From positions 62,001 through 126,000 of the forward strand of contig JBNKOE010000014.1 of the NCBI GenBank assembly GCA_050294475.1: DNA of 64,000 nt. Direction: 5' to 3'. A program made the translations under genes and the position numbers. This stretch comes from Thalassobellus sp050294475 (GTDB lineage Bacteria; Bacteroidota; Bacteroidia; Flavobacteriales; Flavobacteriaceae). Below are positions 27,696 to 36,615 of the stretch, one piece after another; position 1 is the first letter of the stretch; each line of letters opens with the position of its first letter. The notes under the pieces were generated by a model. The model was not told the origin of the DNA. It saw nothing but the letters and a program-made list of their open reading frames with translations, and made no database searches.

Positions 27696-27740
27696 GTTTT
27701 TAATACTTTGTTTAGGGTTATTTTTGGGTAATTTGGATTT

Positions 27741-27914
27741 TTATTTTTTTCTTTTACTTATTACAGATTCAATAAGGTCGCCTATATTATAGGAAAATAA
27801 GGCCGCTAATTCCATAAGCAATTTTGCCATGGCTATATCACTCATAACCTTAGCCTTAAGTTCCTGAGGAACTTCCTTGAGAGGCTGGTCTACATATTTA
27901 AACGGATTCTCCAT
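27741..27914 (-). CDS. Small conserved-looking protein coupled to ECF sigma factor
   Basis: 57 residues from ATG at 27914, with no named family that I recognise. N-terminal MENPFKYVDQPLKEVPQELK is hydrophilic, followed by VMSDIAMAKLLMELAALFS, a strongly amphipathic helix, and a basic tail SKRKK. No Cys, no transmembrane segment, no signal peptide. The start codon is separated by only two bases from the sigma-factor stop at 27917, and the frame uses ordinary codons to a TAA at 27741. The position is that of anti-sigma or co-regulator genes, but it is far too short for a classical membrane anti-sigma factor; a soluble regulator of the sigma factor is my inference. Confidence 0.7.
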   Translation of the reverse strand: MENPFKYVDQPLKEVPQELKAKVMSDIAMAKLLMELAALFSYNIGDLIESVISKRKK

Positions 27915-27916
27915 TA

Positions 27917-28492
27917 TTAAAGGTTATTAGTATATGCGGTTACTAGTTTATCTTTAGCGCGTTTAATTCTCATTTTAACCGCACTTTCACCTAATTCTAA
28001 AACACTTCCAATCTCTTTTATAGAAAGCGAATCTTGGTATTTTAGCAATAAAATCATTTTCTCCTCTGGAGAAATTAGCTCTAAAGCTACCTTCAATTTA
28101 TCAACCTTCATACTTAAAAAACTAGCATCATCCTCGTCATCATCTTCTGAAAGGTTTTCTAAATCGGTATAATCTACCGACTGTTTTTCAAACTTTTTTG
28201 CAGTATTCCTTGTTACATAATTTACACAATGATTATATGTAAATGAATATAACCATGTAGAAAATTTAGACTTTCCTTTGAAACTACCTAATTTAACAAA
28301 AAGTTTTAAAAACACATCTTGTGCTAAATCTTTAGCCTCGTCTTCATCTTTTGCAAAACCATAACATTTATTATATACTAGCATAGAATACCTATCGTAA
28401 AGAATCTCAAAAAGTAATGTGTCATTGTTTTTCACAATACCAGTTACCAGTTCTTCGTCTGTTAATTTATTAATTGCTGCTAGGGTTTTCAA
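27917..28492 (-). CDS. ECF RNA polymerase sigma factor
   Basis: 191 residues from a TTG start, the only in-frame start before an upstream stop. Sigma region 2 is about 25-95 (ILYDRYSMLVYNKCYGFAKD, AKDLAQDVFLKLF, FSTWLYSFTYNHCVNY) and region 4 about 130-185 (LISPEEKMILLLKYQDSLS then LELGESAVKMRIKRAKDKL). The linker is acidic (SEDDDEDDAS). It directs RNA polymerase to a private set of promoters. It heads a minus-strand unit with the 57-residue protein and the MscS-like channel; no membrane anti-sigma gene is adjacent. Its own promoter region holds direct and inverted repeats (28591-28630). Confidence 0.94.
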   Translation of the reverse strand: MKTLAAINKLTDEELVTGIVKNNDTLLFEILYDRYSMLVYNKCYGFAKDEDEAKDLAQDVFLKLFVKLGSFKGKSKFSTWLYSFTYNHCVNYVTRNTAKKFEKQSVDYTDLENLSEDDDEDDASFLSMKVDKLKVALELISPEEKMILLLKYQDSLSIKEIGSVLELGESAVKMRIKRAKDKLVTAYTNNL

Positions 28493-28590
28493 ATAATGTA
28501 GCTTTCGCTAATTTAATTGTTATAAGTTTTAAGACACTTCTCTTCTTAAAAAGTCACAAGCTTTTTGAAAAAAAATAAAAATAAAACTTT

Positions 28591-28630
28591 TCAATTTGAA
28601 AATTGATAAAATTCAGTACGCATTCAGTAC
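28591..28630 (-). promoter_or_regulatory. Dyad and direct repeats upstream of the ECF sigma gene
   Basis: TCAATTT-GA-AAATTGA (28591-28606) is an exact dyad. Just beyond it ATTCAGTAC occurs twice (28611-28619 and 28622-28630), the copies offset by 11 bases, about one helical turn. They lie 100-140 bases before the TTG start. Tandem binding of a regulator, or autoregulation by the sigma factor, are possible readings. The rest of 28493-28761 holds no gene that I can support. Confidence 0.4.
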
Positions 28631-28699
28631 ACAAATTATTAGTTAAAAGCTTTTTTATGTAAAGTAGTAAGAACAAGTAAATTTTTACTTAAAATTTAA

Positions 28700-28737
28700 A
28701 AACCACCTACCTTATATAAAATTAAGATTGGTGGTTT
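28700..28737 (-). terminator. Terminator after the DUF4249/TonB operon
   Basis: AAACCACC (28700-28707) pairs with GGTGGTTT (28730-28737); an inner CTT/AAG extends the stem around ATATAAAATT. It begins 24 bases past the stop of the DUF4249 gene, in minus-strand direction, followed by a T-rich stretch. Confidence 0.7.
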
Positions 28738-28761
28738 ATAATAACTATAAAAGAATAATAA

Positions 28762-29601
28762 CTACTGAAAGGTATAACTTGTTTTTACTACTTGAGTTAC
28801 CCTAAAATAACCATAAGCGAAATTTTCTGGAGTTGTTGTATTTATACAGTTTCCCTTTAAAGGTACAGGCGTTGAGCTAAAAAGACTAGTACCCTCAGAT
28901 TGCTCAATTAAAATTCGCATATAATTAAAGTAAGCTTCAGAAATACCGAAAAATGAAATATCTACAATATCTCCTGGTTTATATGCTTCTATCTTATCTG
29001 TGTCTTTATCTTCTTCCTTTTCAAACCACCAAGTAATTTCATTACCATTTACAAATTCATCATCTCCATCTTCTAATTCTGGAAGTAAATCTCCTCTACG
29101 TTGAACTTTAAATAAATAATAATTTTCTTCATCTTCAGGATCTGTAAAAATCACATTAAATTCTAAAGCTTCATCATCAAAACCATCTTCAACAGATTGT
29201 GTAATATTTGTTATATCTGTCACAGAAGTTAAAGTTTCATTTGCTGTATAAACTTCACCTTCATATACAACTTCTAAAGTATATGTATTGTTAATAATAG
29301 GAACAAACTGACTTGTTGAATAAACCCCATTACTTTGATGCATAAATACAAACTCTTCTGCAGTATCATTATTTGTTACTTTAACAGAAGCATTGGTAAC
29401 ACTTACATTGGTAGTAGTATCAAAATAAGGTGTCGATTTACTCAACTTTATAGTTTGATTATTTCCTGATGTTCCTTTTTCCCAATCTAGAGAAGCTTCA
29501 ATAACTAATCTAGCAGGTGACTCTTGTACATTTACATCTATCACATCTTCACAAGATGTAAATACAAAAAGAAGTATTATTAATTTAAAATATGTATTCA
29601 T
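28762..29601 (-). CDS. DUF4249 lipoprotein
   Basis: 279 residues. Lipobox FVFTSC (Cys near 17) after a short hydrophobic signal, then the DUF4249 pattern CEDVIDVNVQESPARLVIEA, strands of the beta-sandwich type, an acidic middle (LEDGDDEFVNGN) and a C-terminal PLKGNCINTTTPENFAYGYF with GNCIN shared with its paralogue at 58572. It is probably outer-membrane anchored. The gene follows the TonB receptor gene after 5 bases, so the two should act together, the lipoprotein probably as a binding or lid partner. Function in uptake is inferred; the ligand is not known. Confidence 0.88.
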   Translation of the reverse strand: MNTYFKLIILLFVFTSCEDVIDVNVQESPARLVIEASLDWEKGTSGNNQTIKLSKSTPYFDTTTNVSVTNASVKVTNNDTAEEFVFMHQSNGVYSTSQFVPIINNTYTLEVVYEGEVYTANETLTSVTDITNITQSVEDGFDDEALEFNVIFTDPEDEENYYLFKVQRRGDLLPELEDGDDEFVNGNEITWWFEKEEDKDTDKIEAYKPGDIVDISFFGISEAYFNYMRILIEQSEGTSLFSSTPVPLKGNCINTTTPENFAYGYFRVTQVVKTSYTFQ

Positions 29602-29606
29602 TTTTA

Positions 29607-31988
29607 TTAAAATTTAAAGTTATAGGTTACTGATGGTACCATTCCGAAAATAGCAGTTCTTGTAGCTTCATTAATTCCTAAATCTTGATTTTGAGAAAAA
29701 GATATTGAAGCGGCATTTTTTTGATTATAAACATTATAAATACCAAATACCCATTCACCTTTCCATCGATTATTTGGTTTTCTATTAGGTTTATAGGTTG
29801 CTGAAATATCAAGTCTATGATATGCTGGCAATCTATCGGAATTTCTAGCTGAAAAACTAGCTATTGACTGCCCTTCATATTGATACTGTCCGTTAGGATA
29901 CGTTACCGGTCTTCCTGTTTGAAACACCATATTACCACCAAAAGACCATTTATTATTTAGCTCATAAGCACCTGTAATTGAGAAATCATGTGTTCTATCA
30001 AAAGCCGAATTATACCAATTTCCATTGTTAATTCCTGGCCCTCCAGCATTACCTCCTAAGGTTCTTTGTTCTGATTTAGATAAAGTATAAGATATCCACC
30101 CTGTAAAGCGACCTTCATTTTTACGCACTAAAAATTCTAATCCATAAGCACGAGCTTCTCCGTTTAAAATTTCGTTTTCAATAGTATTATTCCCAATTAA
30201 ATCTGAACCATCAATATAATCAATACGGTTATCTGTAGTTTTAAAATAACCTTCTACTTCTAAAGAATATTTTTTATCCTTAAAATTTCTAAAATATCCT
30301 AAGGCATATTGATTTGAAAGTTGTGGTTTTATATATTTCCCACTCGTAGTCCAAACATCTAATGGTGTTACAGATGTTGTATTTGATAATAAATGAATGT
30401 ATTGAGCTGATCTTGAAAATCCTGCTTTTATAGAAGACGATTCATTTAATTGATAAGCTAAAGAAGCTCTAGGTTCTAAATTACTAAAGGTTTTTATAGT
30501 TTCATCTTTCTTATAATTGGTTTCTCCTATTTCGATACCACGTTCATAAATTCCTAAAGTACTATTATAAACTACTGGTTGATTATTAGCATAATCTTTT
30601 AGAGCTTGACCACCTAAACGACTAAACCCACTAAATCTCACCCCGTATTGTGCTGTTAATTTATTTGATAATTTATGTTCAGCACTAACATACAATCCGC
30701 TTTCAAAAGCCTTTTTTCTATCTAAAGATAATGGATTTATAGAGGAAGTTTCAGAAGTTGGGCGTACTTGCCCTGGATCAAAATCATAATAAATGCTACT
30801 TGCTCCAAAGTCTAGTTTAAACTTATTATTAGCATAATATTTAAAATCGTATTTAACATTGTAATTTTTAATTGAAGACACCCAATCGAATTCTTCACTT
30901 GAAATTTCTAAATCGTAATCGTACTTACTATATATTACAGATAGGTTTGAAAATAATCTATCATTAAAAATATGATTCCATCTTAAATTTCCTGAAGCAT
31001 TACCATAATCGCTACTAAAACTTTCGCCAAGTCTAAATGAATCTCTTCCAAAATATCCAGATAAATACAACTTATTATTAGTGTTTAACATATAATTAGT
31101 TTTAAGGTTTAAATCGTAAAAACCCAATCTATCTTTTTCATCGGCAGCCTTTAAAAACAAGTTTACATAAGAACTTCTACCTGCTACCAAAAAGGAACCT
31201 TTGTCTTTAAACATAGGACCTTCAATAGCTAAACGACTAGAAATTAAACCAATACCTCCTGTAAGTGATAAGTTTTTACTATTTCCATCTTTTTGACGAA
31301 CATCTAATACCGAAGAGGTTCTTCCTCCAAAACGTGCTGGTATACCGCCTTTGTACAACTTAATATCTTTAATAGCATCGGCATTAAAAACAGAAAAGAA
31401 GCCCAACATATGCGACGTATTATAAATAATTGCTTCGTCTAATAACACTAAATTCTGATCGACAGCACCACCGCGCACATGAAAACCGCCTGAGCCTTCT
31501 CCGTTTTTTGTAACTCCAGGAAGCATTTGCAATGATTTTATAATATCAACTTCACCTAAAACTACGGGCATTTGTTTAACTGTCTTTATATTTAATTTAG
31601 AAACACTCATTTCTGGCTTTTTAAGGTTTACACGCTCGGTTTCTTCAGCGGTAATAAACACCTCATCTAACTGCATCGATGCTTCTTTAATTTCAAAATT
31701 TATTTTTTGATCTTTATCTATTTCAACTTGCTGAACCTTATTCTCAAACCCTATATAAGACACAACTAAAGAATAAGTGCCTTTAGGAGCAGAAATAGAA
31801 TAAAAACCATATTCATTACTTACCGCTCCAATGGATGTACCTTTTAAAAATACTGAGGCTCCAAATGCTAATTCTCCGTTACTAGCCTCTTTAATAGTTC
31901 CACTAACCGTATAATTTTCTTGTGAAAACATTACTGTTGTTAATAGCATAAATAACAATGCTATAGATTTTGTTTTTTGATTTTTCAT
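29607..31988 (-). CDS. TonB-dependent receptor with carboxypeptidase-like domain
   Basis: 793 residues. Signal peptide to about 22 (TTVMFSQ), carboxypeptidase-regulatory-like domain about 25-105 (GAVSNEYGFYSISAPKG), plug about 120-235 (MLPGVTKNGEGSGGFHVRGG, LLDEAIIYN), and a 22-strand-type barrel ending in TYNFKF with a terminal Phe, the usual outer-membrane assembly signal. It transports an unknown ligand using TonB energy. It is paired with a DUF4249 lipoprotein as in the second module at 56193-59381, to which it is clearly paralogous. Not a SusC: there is no SusD gene and the plug is of the receptor type with an N-terminal regulatory-like domain. Confidence 0.93.
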   Translation of the reverse strand: MKNQKTKSIALLFMLLTTVMFSQENYTVSGTIKEASNGELAFGASVFLKGTSIGAVSNEYGFYSISAPKGTYSLVVSYIGFENKVQQVEIDKDQKINFEIKEASMQLDEVFITAEETERVNLKKPEMSVSKLNIKTVKQMPVVLGEVDIIKSLQMLPGVTKNGEGSGGFHVRGGAVDQNLVLLDEAIIYNTSHMLGFFSVFNADAIKDIKLYKGGIPARFGGRTSSVLDVRQKDGNSKNLSLTGGIGLISSRLAIEGPMFKDKGSFLVAGRSSYVNLFLKAADEKDRLGFYDLNLKTNYMLNTNNKLYLSGYFGRDSFRLGESFSSDYGNASGNLRWNHIFNDRLFSNLSVIYSKYDYDLEISSEEFDWVSSIKNYNVKYDFKYYANNKFKLDFGASSIYYDFDPGQVRPTSETSSINPLSLDRKKAFESGLYVSAEHKLSNKLTAQYGVRFSGFSRLGGQALKDYANNQPVVYNSTLGIYERGIEIGETNYKKDETIKTFSNLEPRASLAYQLNESSSIKAGFSRSAQYIHLLSNTTSVTPLDVWTTSGKYIKPQLSNQYALGYFRNFKDKKYSLEVEGYFKTTDNRIDYIDGSDLIGNNTIENEILNGEARAYGLEFLVRKNEGRFTGWISYTLSKSEQRTLGGNAGGPGINNGNWYNSAFDRTHDFSITGAYELNNKWSFGGNMVFQTGRPVTYPNGQYQYEGQSIASFSARNSDRLPAYHRLDISATYKPNRKPNNRWKGEWVFGIYNVYNQKNAASISFSQNQDLGINEATRTAIFGMVPSVTYNFKF

Positions 31989-32040
31989 TTTAATAATTGC
32001 TCGTTTTTTCTATTGATTGACAAATTTGATTGATGATGAT

Positions 32041-32187
32041 TTAACCTTTTTTATTATTAATAATTTTACTAAACAATCTTACTGAAGTAAAGGTGTTTCT
32101 ATTTACAGAACTTGTTCCTGTATACCAACCAAAACCTAAAAAGAGGTTTAAAATTTTAGTTGCGTGATTTGTGTTTTTCTGATTCAT
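32041..32187 (-). CDS. Possible 48-residue protein upstream of the TonB gene
   Basis: An open frame of 48 codons from ATG at 32187 encodes MNQKNTNHATKILNLFLGFG followed by WYTGTSSVNRNTF and ends in NNKKG. It is preceded by TCATCAATCAAA about ten bases before the ATG, a sequence also found before three other starts in this window. It is the only protein-like content in the 317-base gap 31989-32305. It could be a small peptide, a leader peptide for the receptor operon or a chance frame; no homology was recognised. Confidence 0.35.
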   Translation of the reverse strand: MNQKNTNHATKILNLFLGFGWYTGTSSVNRNTFTSVRLFSKIINNKKG

Positions 32188-32305
32188 GATTGTTCGATTT
32201 TTTGATTGATGAAATAAATATCTACTTAATTGACATATGAAAACACAAAAGGTTGCATTATAAAGTATTTTTTTACTAATTTTATTTTGTTAAATAATTT
32301 ACTCC

Positions 32306-33088
32306 ATGAGAATACTATTTGTTTGCTTACTTTCCGTTCTTTTTTTATCTCCAGATTGCAGTAATGCTTCTAACAATTTTTGGGGATCAACTGGACACCG
32401 TGTAGTTGGTAAAATTGCCGACCAATATCTTAAATCAAAAACTAAAAGAAAACTTAGAGAGTTACTACATAACGAATCTTTAGCATTTGTATCTACGTAT
32501 GCAGATGACATAAAATCTGACAAAAGATATAATGAGTTTTATAGCTGGCATTATGTTAATATACCTTTAGATTCTGATTATGAATCATCTAAAAAAAATA
32601 AGTCAGGAGATTTAATTACTGGAATTGAACATTGTATTAAAGTTATTAAAGACGAAAATTCTAGTGATGATGATAAAGCATTCTATCTTAAACTTTTAAT
32701 TCATTTTATTGGCGATTTACATCAACCTATGCATGTTGGTCTTGCAGAAGATAAAGGTGGAAACGATTTTAAACTTCAATGGTTTTACAATGACACAAAT
32801 TTACATGCCGTATGGGACACAAAAATGATTAACAGCTATGATATGAGTTACAGTGAACTTGCTGAAAATGCTGATACACTAACTAAAGATCAAGTAAAAG
32901 CCATACAAAAAGGAAGTATAATTGATTGGTTAAACGATACACATAAAATAACAAGACAAGTGTACGCAAATGTTAGTCCTAATGAAAATTTACGTTACCG
33001 CTATTCTTATAATAACTTTAATACAGTTAGAACTCAACTTCAAAAAGGAGGTATTCGATTAGCTAAAATTTTAAATGATTTATTTTAA
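32306..33088 (+). CDS. S1/P1 family nuclease, secreted
   Basis: 260 residues. Signal peptide about 1-24, so the mature chain begins at or near W26, the N-terminal Trp that binds zinc in this family. The remaining zinc ligands are all present: H31 (GHRVVG), D67 (YADD), H82 (WHYVN), H133 and D137 (IHFIGDLHQ), H143, H167 (LHAVWD) and D171. The enzyme cleaves single-stranded DNA and RNA and 3'-nucleotides with three zinc ions, in the periplasm or outside. It stands alone on the plus strand; nucleic-acid scavenging for phosphate or nucleosides is the likely job. Confidence 0.95.
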   Translation: MRILFVCLLSVLFLSPDCSNASNNFWGSTGHRVVGKIADQYLKSKTKRKLRELLHNESLAFVSTYADDIKSDKRYNEFYSWHYVNIPLDSDYESSKKNKSGDLITGIEHCIKVIKDENSSDDDKAFYLKLLIHFIGDLHQPMHVGLAEDKGGNDFKLQWFYNDTNLHAVWDTKMINSYDMSYSELAENADTLTKDQVKAIQKGSIIDWLNDTHKITRQVYANVSPNENLRYRYSYNNFNTVRTQLQKGGIRLAKILNDLF

Positions 33089-33271
33089 TAATTCAATTTG
33101 ATTTATACAAATCATATCTAGCTAATTCAAGTATTACAACAACCGCCAATTCATCTTTTAAAGATTCAGGCATTTTTTAACTACAGAACTCCTTAATTTT
33201 CGTAATCAAGACACACTAAGTTGGACTCTACCACAATTTTAATACCCTTTTCATATAAGTAGATAAATAAA

Positions 33272-33305
33272 AAAATCCCAATTCAAATTAATGAAAAGGG
33301 ATTTT
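33272..33305. terminator. Terminator hairpin, copy 4 of the family
   Basis: AAAATCCC (33272-33279) pairs with GGGATTTT (33298-33305); loop AATTCAAATTAATGAAAA. It lies between the convergent S1/P1 nuclease and lpd genes. Stem and loop resemble the other three copies. Confidence 0.65.
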
Positions 33306-33313
33306 ATATTGAG

Positions 33314-33333
33314 ATTCCTGCCTTCGCAGGAAT
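33314..33333. repeat. REP-like stem-loop before lpd stop
   Basis: ATTCCTGC-CTTC-GCAGGAAT, an exact 8-bp stem, ends three bases from the lpd stop. It is related to the stem at 11761-11779 and may be a dispersed repeat that also helps to stabilise or end the lpd transcript. The rest of 33089-33271 holds no supported gene. Confidence 0.5.
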
Positions 33334-33336
33334 AAA

Positions 33337-34737
33337 TTAAATATGCAAAGCTCTATCATCAGTAGCAGCTAAAGCAGCTTCTTTGATAGCTTCTGTAAAT
33401 GTAGGATGCGCATGAGACATACGAGATACATCTTCAGCAGATGCTCTATATTCCATAGCTACAACAGCTTCGGCAATCATATCGGCAGCACGAGCACCAA
33501 CCATATGAACTCCTAAAATTTCATCGGTAGTTTTATCTGCTAAAATCTTTACAAAACCATCTAAATCCATACTAGCACGACTTCTTCCTAAAGCACGCAT
33601 TGGAAACTGACCTGTTTTATAATCTACACCAGCTTCTTTAAGTTGCTCTTCTGTTTTCCCAACAGCTGCAACTTCTGGCCATGTATAAACAACACCAGGA
33701 ATTAAATTATAATCGATATGTGGTTTTTGACCCGCTATAGTTTCGGCAACAAAAACACCTTCTTCTTCAGCTTTATGAGCTAGCATAGCTCCTTTTACAA
33801 CATCTCCAATAGCATAAATATTTGATGCACTAGTTTGTAAATGATTATTAACTTCAACTTGACCTCTATCAGTCAATTTTACTCCTGCAGCTTCAGCATT
33901 TAATCCATCGGTATATGGACGACGCCCAACAGACACTAAACAATAATCGCCTTTAAATTTTACTTCCTCTCCTTTTTTATTATCTGCTTTCACAATAACT
34001 TCATCGCCAACACGTTCAACAGATTTTACTTTATGAGAACTATTAATCTTGAATTTTTGTTTCTTCAATACTTTATTAAGCTCTTTAGAAAGTCCAGAAT
34101 CCATAGTTGGAATAATACGATCCATAAACTCAATAACAGATACCTCAGCACCAAGTCTTTTATAAACTTGACCTAATTCTAAACCAATAACACCACCACC
34201 AATAACAATTAAATGTTTTGGGACTTCTTTTAATTTTAAAGCTTCAGTAGATGTTATAACACGCTCTTTATCTAATTTTATAAACGGTAAATTTGATGGT
34301 TTACTACCTGTAGCAATAATGGTGTTTTTGGCTTCAATCTCAGTAGTTTCTTCTCCAGAAATAGTTATATGAGTTGCGTCTTTAAAGCTTCCTAAACCTT
34401 GATAAACATCTATCTTATTTTTCTTCATTAAAAAATCAATCCCACCTGTAGTTTGATCTACAACTGCTTGCTTACGCGCTATCATTTTTTCTAAATTCAC
34501 TTTAATATCGCCAGGAATTTCAATTCCATGTTCTTCAAAATGCTTTATAGCATCTTCGTAATGGTGAGACGAATCTAAAAGTGCTTTACTTGGTATACAA
34601 CCTACATTTAAGCAAGTACCACCAAGTGTTTTATATTTTTCAATAATGGCAGTTTTCATGCCTAATTGTGCACAACGGATTGCTGCAACATATCCTCCAG
34701 GACCTGAGCCTATAACGGCTACATCGTATGAATTCAT
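33337..34737 (-). CDS. lpdA: Dihydrolipoyl dehydrogenase
   Basis: 466 residues. FAD-binding GSGPGGYVAA (10-19), redox-active disulfide C42/C47 in GGTCLNVGCIPSK, NAD-binding GGGVIGLELG (about 182-191), and the C-terminal dimer interface with AHAHPTFTE-like SHAHPTFTE carrying the catalytic His-Glu pair. It reoxidises dihydrolipoamide of the 2-oxoacid dehydrogenase complexes and of the glycine cleavage system, in the cytoplasm. No E1 or E2 gene is adjacent, so which complex it serves is open; the tdh-kbl glycine output nearby does not decide it. Confidence 0.96.
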   Translation of the reverse strand: MNSYDVAVIGSGPGGYVAAIRCAQLGMKTAIIEKYKTLGGTCLNVGCIPSKALLDSSHHYEDAIKHFEEHGIEIPGDIKVNLEKMIARKQAVVDQTTGGIDFLMKKNKIDVYQGLGSFKDATHITISGEETTEIEAKNTIIATGSKPSNLPFIKLDKERVITSTEALKLKEVPKHLIVIGGGVIGLELGQVYKRLGAEVSVIEFMDRIIPTMDSGLSKELNKVLKKQKFKINSSHKVKSVERVGDEVIVKADNKKGEEVKFKGDYCLVSVGRRPYTDGLNAEAAGVKLTDRGQVEVNNHLQTSASNIYAIGDVVKGAMLAHKAEEEGVFVAETIAGQKPHIDYNLIPGVVYTWPEVAAVGKTEEQLKEAGVDYKTGQFPMRALGRSRASMDLDGFVKILADKTTDEILGVHMVGARAADMIAEAVVAMEYRASAEDVSRMSHAHPTFTEAIKEAALAATDDRALHI

Positions 34738-34883
34738 AATATATTTTTGACGTTCGTTTTTAAAAAATCAATATCAAAAATACAAATGTTTTATGGGAAG
34801 TCAATAAAAAACAATGCTTTATGATTGATTTTATAATTTTAACAATAAAGCCGATAAATATTCACAATAACACTAACTTTTTA

Positions 34884-36485
34884 TTACGAATGCTTCTTTT
34901 TATTAATATCGGCTAAAACCCATTCTAACTCAGGATCTTTTTTTAATTTTCTATCTTCAATAGTTGGTAATATTTCAATATCTGGTTTTATGCCAAAACC
35001 ATCTGGATTTTGCTTATAGGTCGTTTCTATTTGCATTAAGCCCATCCTTACTTTTACTTTAGATGTTGGTAATTTATATATTCTGTAAAACCCTGCTACA
35101 CATCCATTATAAGCACCTCCAGTTTCTTCTCCAACAAAAATAGCTCTTTTATTGGCTTTAAGATGTGTTGAAATTAATGAGGATGCCGAAAACGAATTTC
35201 CATTAATTAGAACATACAAATTACCTTTATAATTTATGGCGTTAGGTTTCCTAGACTTATTATATTTCATTTTTAAATATAATTTACCATCCTCTTTCTT
35301 GGTATTAAAGTATTGCAAGCCTAAAATAACTGGATCTATTAATGTTAAAGCACCAACTATTCGTATTAGCGTTGAATTACCATTACTTATTAAAAATTTT
35401 GAATATGGAATTCTACTATTAACTTCACTCGGTTCAATAAAAACATAATTTTTGTCGGTTAAATAAGAATATAACCTATCAACTTCGGCAATTCTCCCAC
35501 CACCATTATCTCTTATATCTAAAATAAAATGCTTGGTTTTAGCAGAGTCTAATTTCGCAAAACTTTCTTTATAGAATTTCTTGTAGTTTCTATTGCTAAA
35601 AGCTTTTATCTTCATATAAGCCACCGTACTATCGGCTTCAAAAAACTTAAAATTTCTTGTATAACCTTCATCTTTACTTATAAAACCATATTTTCTATCT
35701 TTCTTACGTTTCTCTTTAGCAGCAATGCGTTTATTCTTTTTTTCTTGTTTGGTTAATTTCGGTTTTTTTACTTTTTCAAGCGTTTTATTATTAGCAATAG
35801 AATCCTGTTTTTTATCTTTTTCTATCCGTTTAAATGTTCTTTTAAATAAAGAATCATTCAGTTTAAAAGTTATGTTTAAACTGTCTAAAAAGCCTTTTTC
35901 TTTATAATAAAGATATCGAAAACCTTTGCCTACGTATCTATCATATAAGGTTTTATTAAATCCATCGGAAGCAAACCGTGTTTTAAAACGCGTCACTAAA
36001 TCGGTTGCTAAATCATCCCCTATTTTAACAACTTCACTTCCTACTAAAACGGAATCTTCTCCCCTAACATGAGTTACCCAAAGTTTTTGGTTTAAATATT
36101 CAAAATCTAAATTATAAAATTGAAACTTCTTCTTTTTTAGCTGCTTACGTTCTTTTTTAGCAAAGCGTTTATTAGCAGAACCTACCGATATATGTCCCTG
36201 CCTTACAAACTTTACAACAGGTGCTAACTTTTTATAAAAATCACGGGAATTTATGGGCTTTGTTATTGATGCTTTAAGGCTATCAAATTTAAAATCTAAA
36301 ACTTCTTTAGAAGTGTATTGATATAATTTAGGATGGTTTCTTCTTAACTGTTTATAAAGCTTATCTATATCGCTTTGTAACGCTTCAACAGGATGTAATT
36401 CTACGATATGTTTGTTATATTTTTCGACACTTTTACATGAAACAAATAGCATCAAAACAAGTATAAACCAAAACAGTTTCTTCAT
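34884..36485 (-). CDS. S41 family peptidase, lipoprotein
   Basis: 533 residues. Lipobox FVSC at about 14-17 follows a short signal. A helical N-terminal region (35-95) and a highly basic insert (about 235-275, for example KKNKRIAAKEKRKKDRK) precede the S41 catalytic core: ILDIRDNGGG (about 320-329), and GNSFSASSLIST (about 430-441) with the nucleophile Ser, followed by GEETGGAYNG. The basic insert is unusual for S41 proteases. It cleaves periplasmic or surface proteins, perhaps tails of envelope proteins; the substrate is not known. There is no PDZ domain obvious between the N-terminal region and the core. Confidence 0.88.
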   Translation of the reverse strand: MKKLFWFILVLMLFVSCKSVEKYNKHIVELHPVEALQSDIDKLYKQLRRNHPKLYQYTSKEVLDFKFDSLKASITKPINSRDFYKKLAPVVKFVRQGHISVGSANKRFAKKERKQLKKKKFQFYNLDFEYLNQKLWVTHVRGEDSVLVGSEVVKIGDDLATDLVTRFKTRFASDGFNKTLYDRYVGKGFRYLYYKEKGFLDSLNITFKLNDSLFKRTFKRIEKDKKQDSIANNKTLEKVKKPKLTKQEKKNKRIAAKEKRKKDRKYGFISKDEGYTRNFKFFEADSTVAYMKIKAFSNRNYKKFYKESFAKLDSAKTKHFILDIRDNGGGRIAEVDRLYSYLTDKNYVFIEPSEVNSRIPYSKFLISNGNSTLIRIVGALTLIDPVILGLQYFNTKKEDGKLYLKMKYNKSRKPNAINYKGNLYVLINGNSFSASSLISTHLKANKRAIFVGEETGGAYNGCVAGFYRIYKLPTSKVKVRMGLMQIETTYKQNPDGFGIKPDIEILPTIEDRKLKKDPELEWVLADINKKKHS

Positions 36486-36607
36486 ATAAATAAAACAGTA
36501 ATTTTTAACTTTAAACTAAAATACTTGTATTTAAGCAAATTCAAAATCTATTACAGATTATTTAACATTTCAACAATTTGAAACTACCTAGTGAAAATAA
36601 ATTTATG

Positions 36608-36615
36608 TAGTTTTG
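36608..36615 (+). promoter_or_regulatory. -7 box directly before smpB
   Basis: TAGTTTTG fits TAnnTTTG and ends only six bases before the smpB ATG at 36622. Transcription would start at or next to the start codon, giving a leaderless or nearly leaderless mRNA. A TTTG at 36577-36580 is too far upstream to be a normal -33 element. Confidence 0.4.

Noticed and set aside
27247..27792. 181-residue plus-strand frame opposite the MscS-like gene
   Set aside because: Its hydrophobic composition mirrors the membrane helices of the real gene; it crosses the small ORF and has no start context.
33093..33173. A 26-codon minus-strand ORF (MPESLKDELAVVV start) in the 33089-33336 gap
   Set aside because: Too short, no neighbour coupling and no recognisable family; could be a remnant, but nothing supports it.
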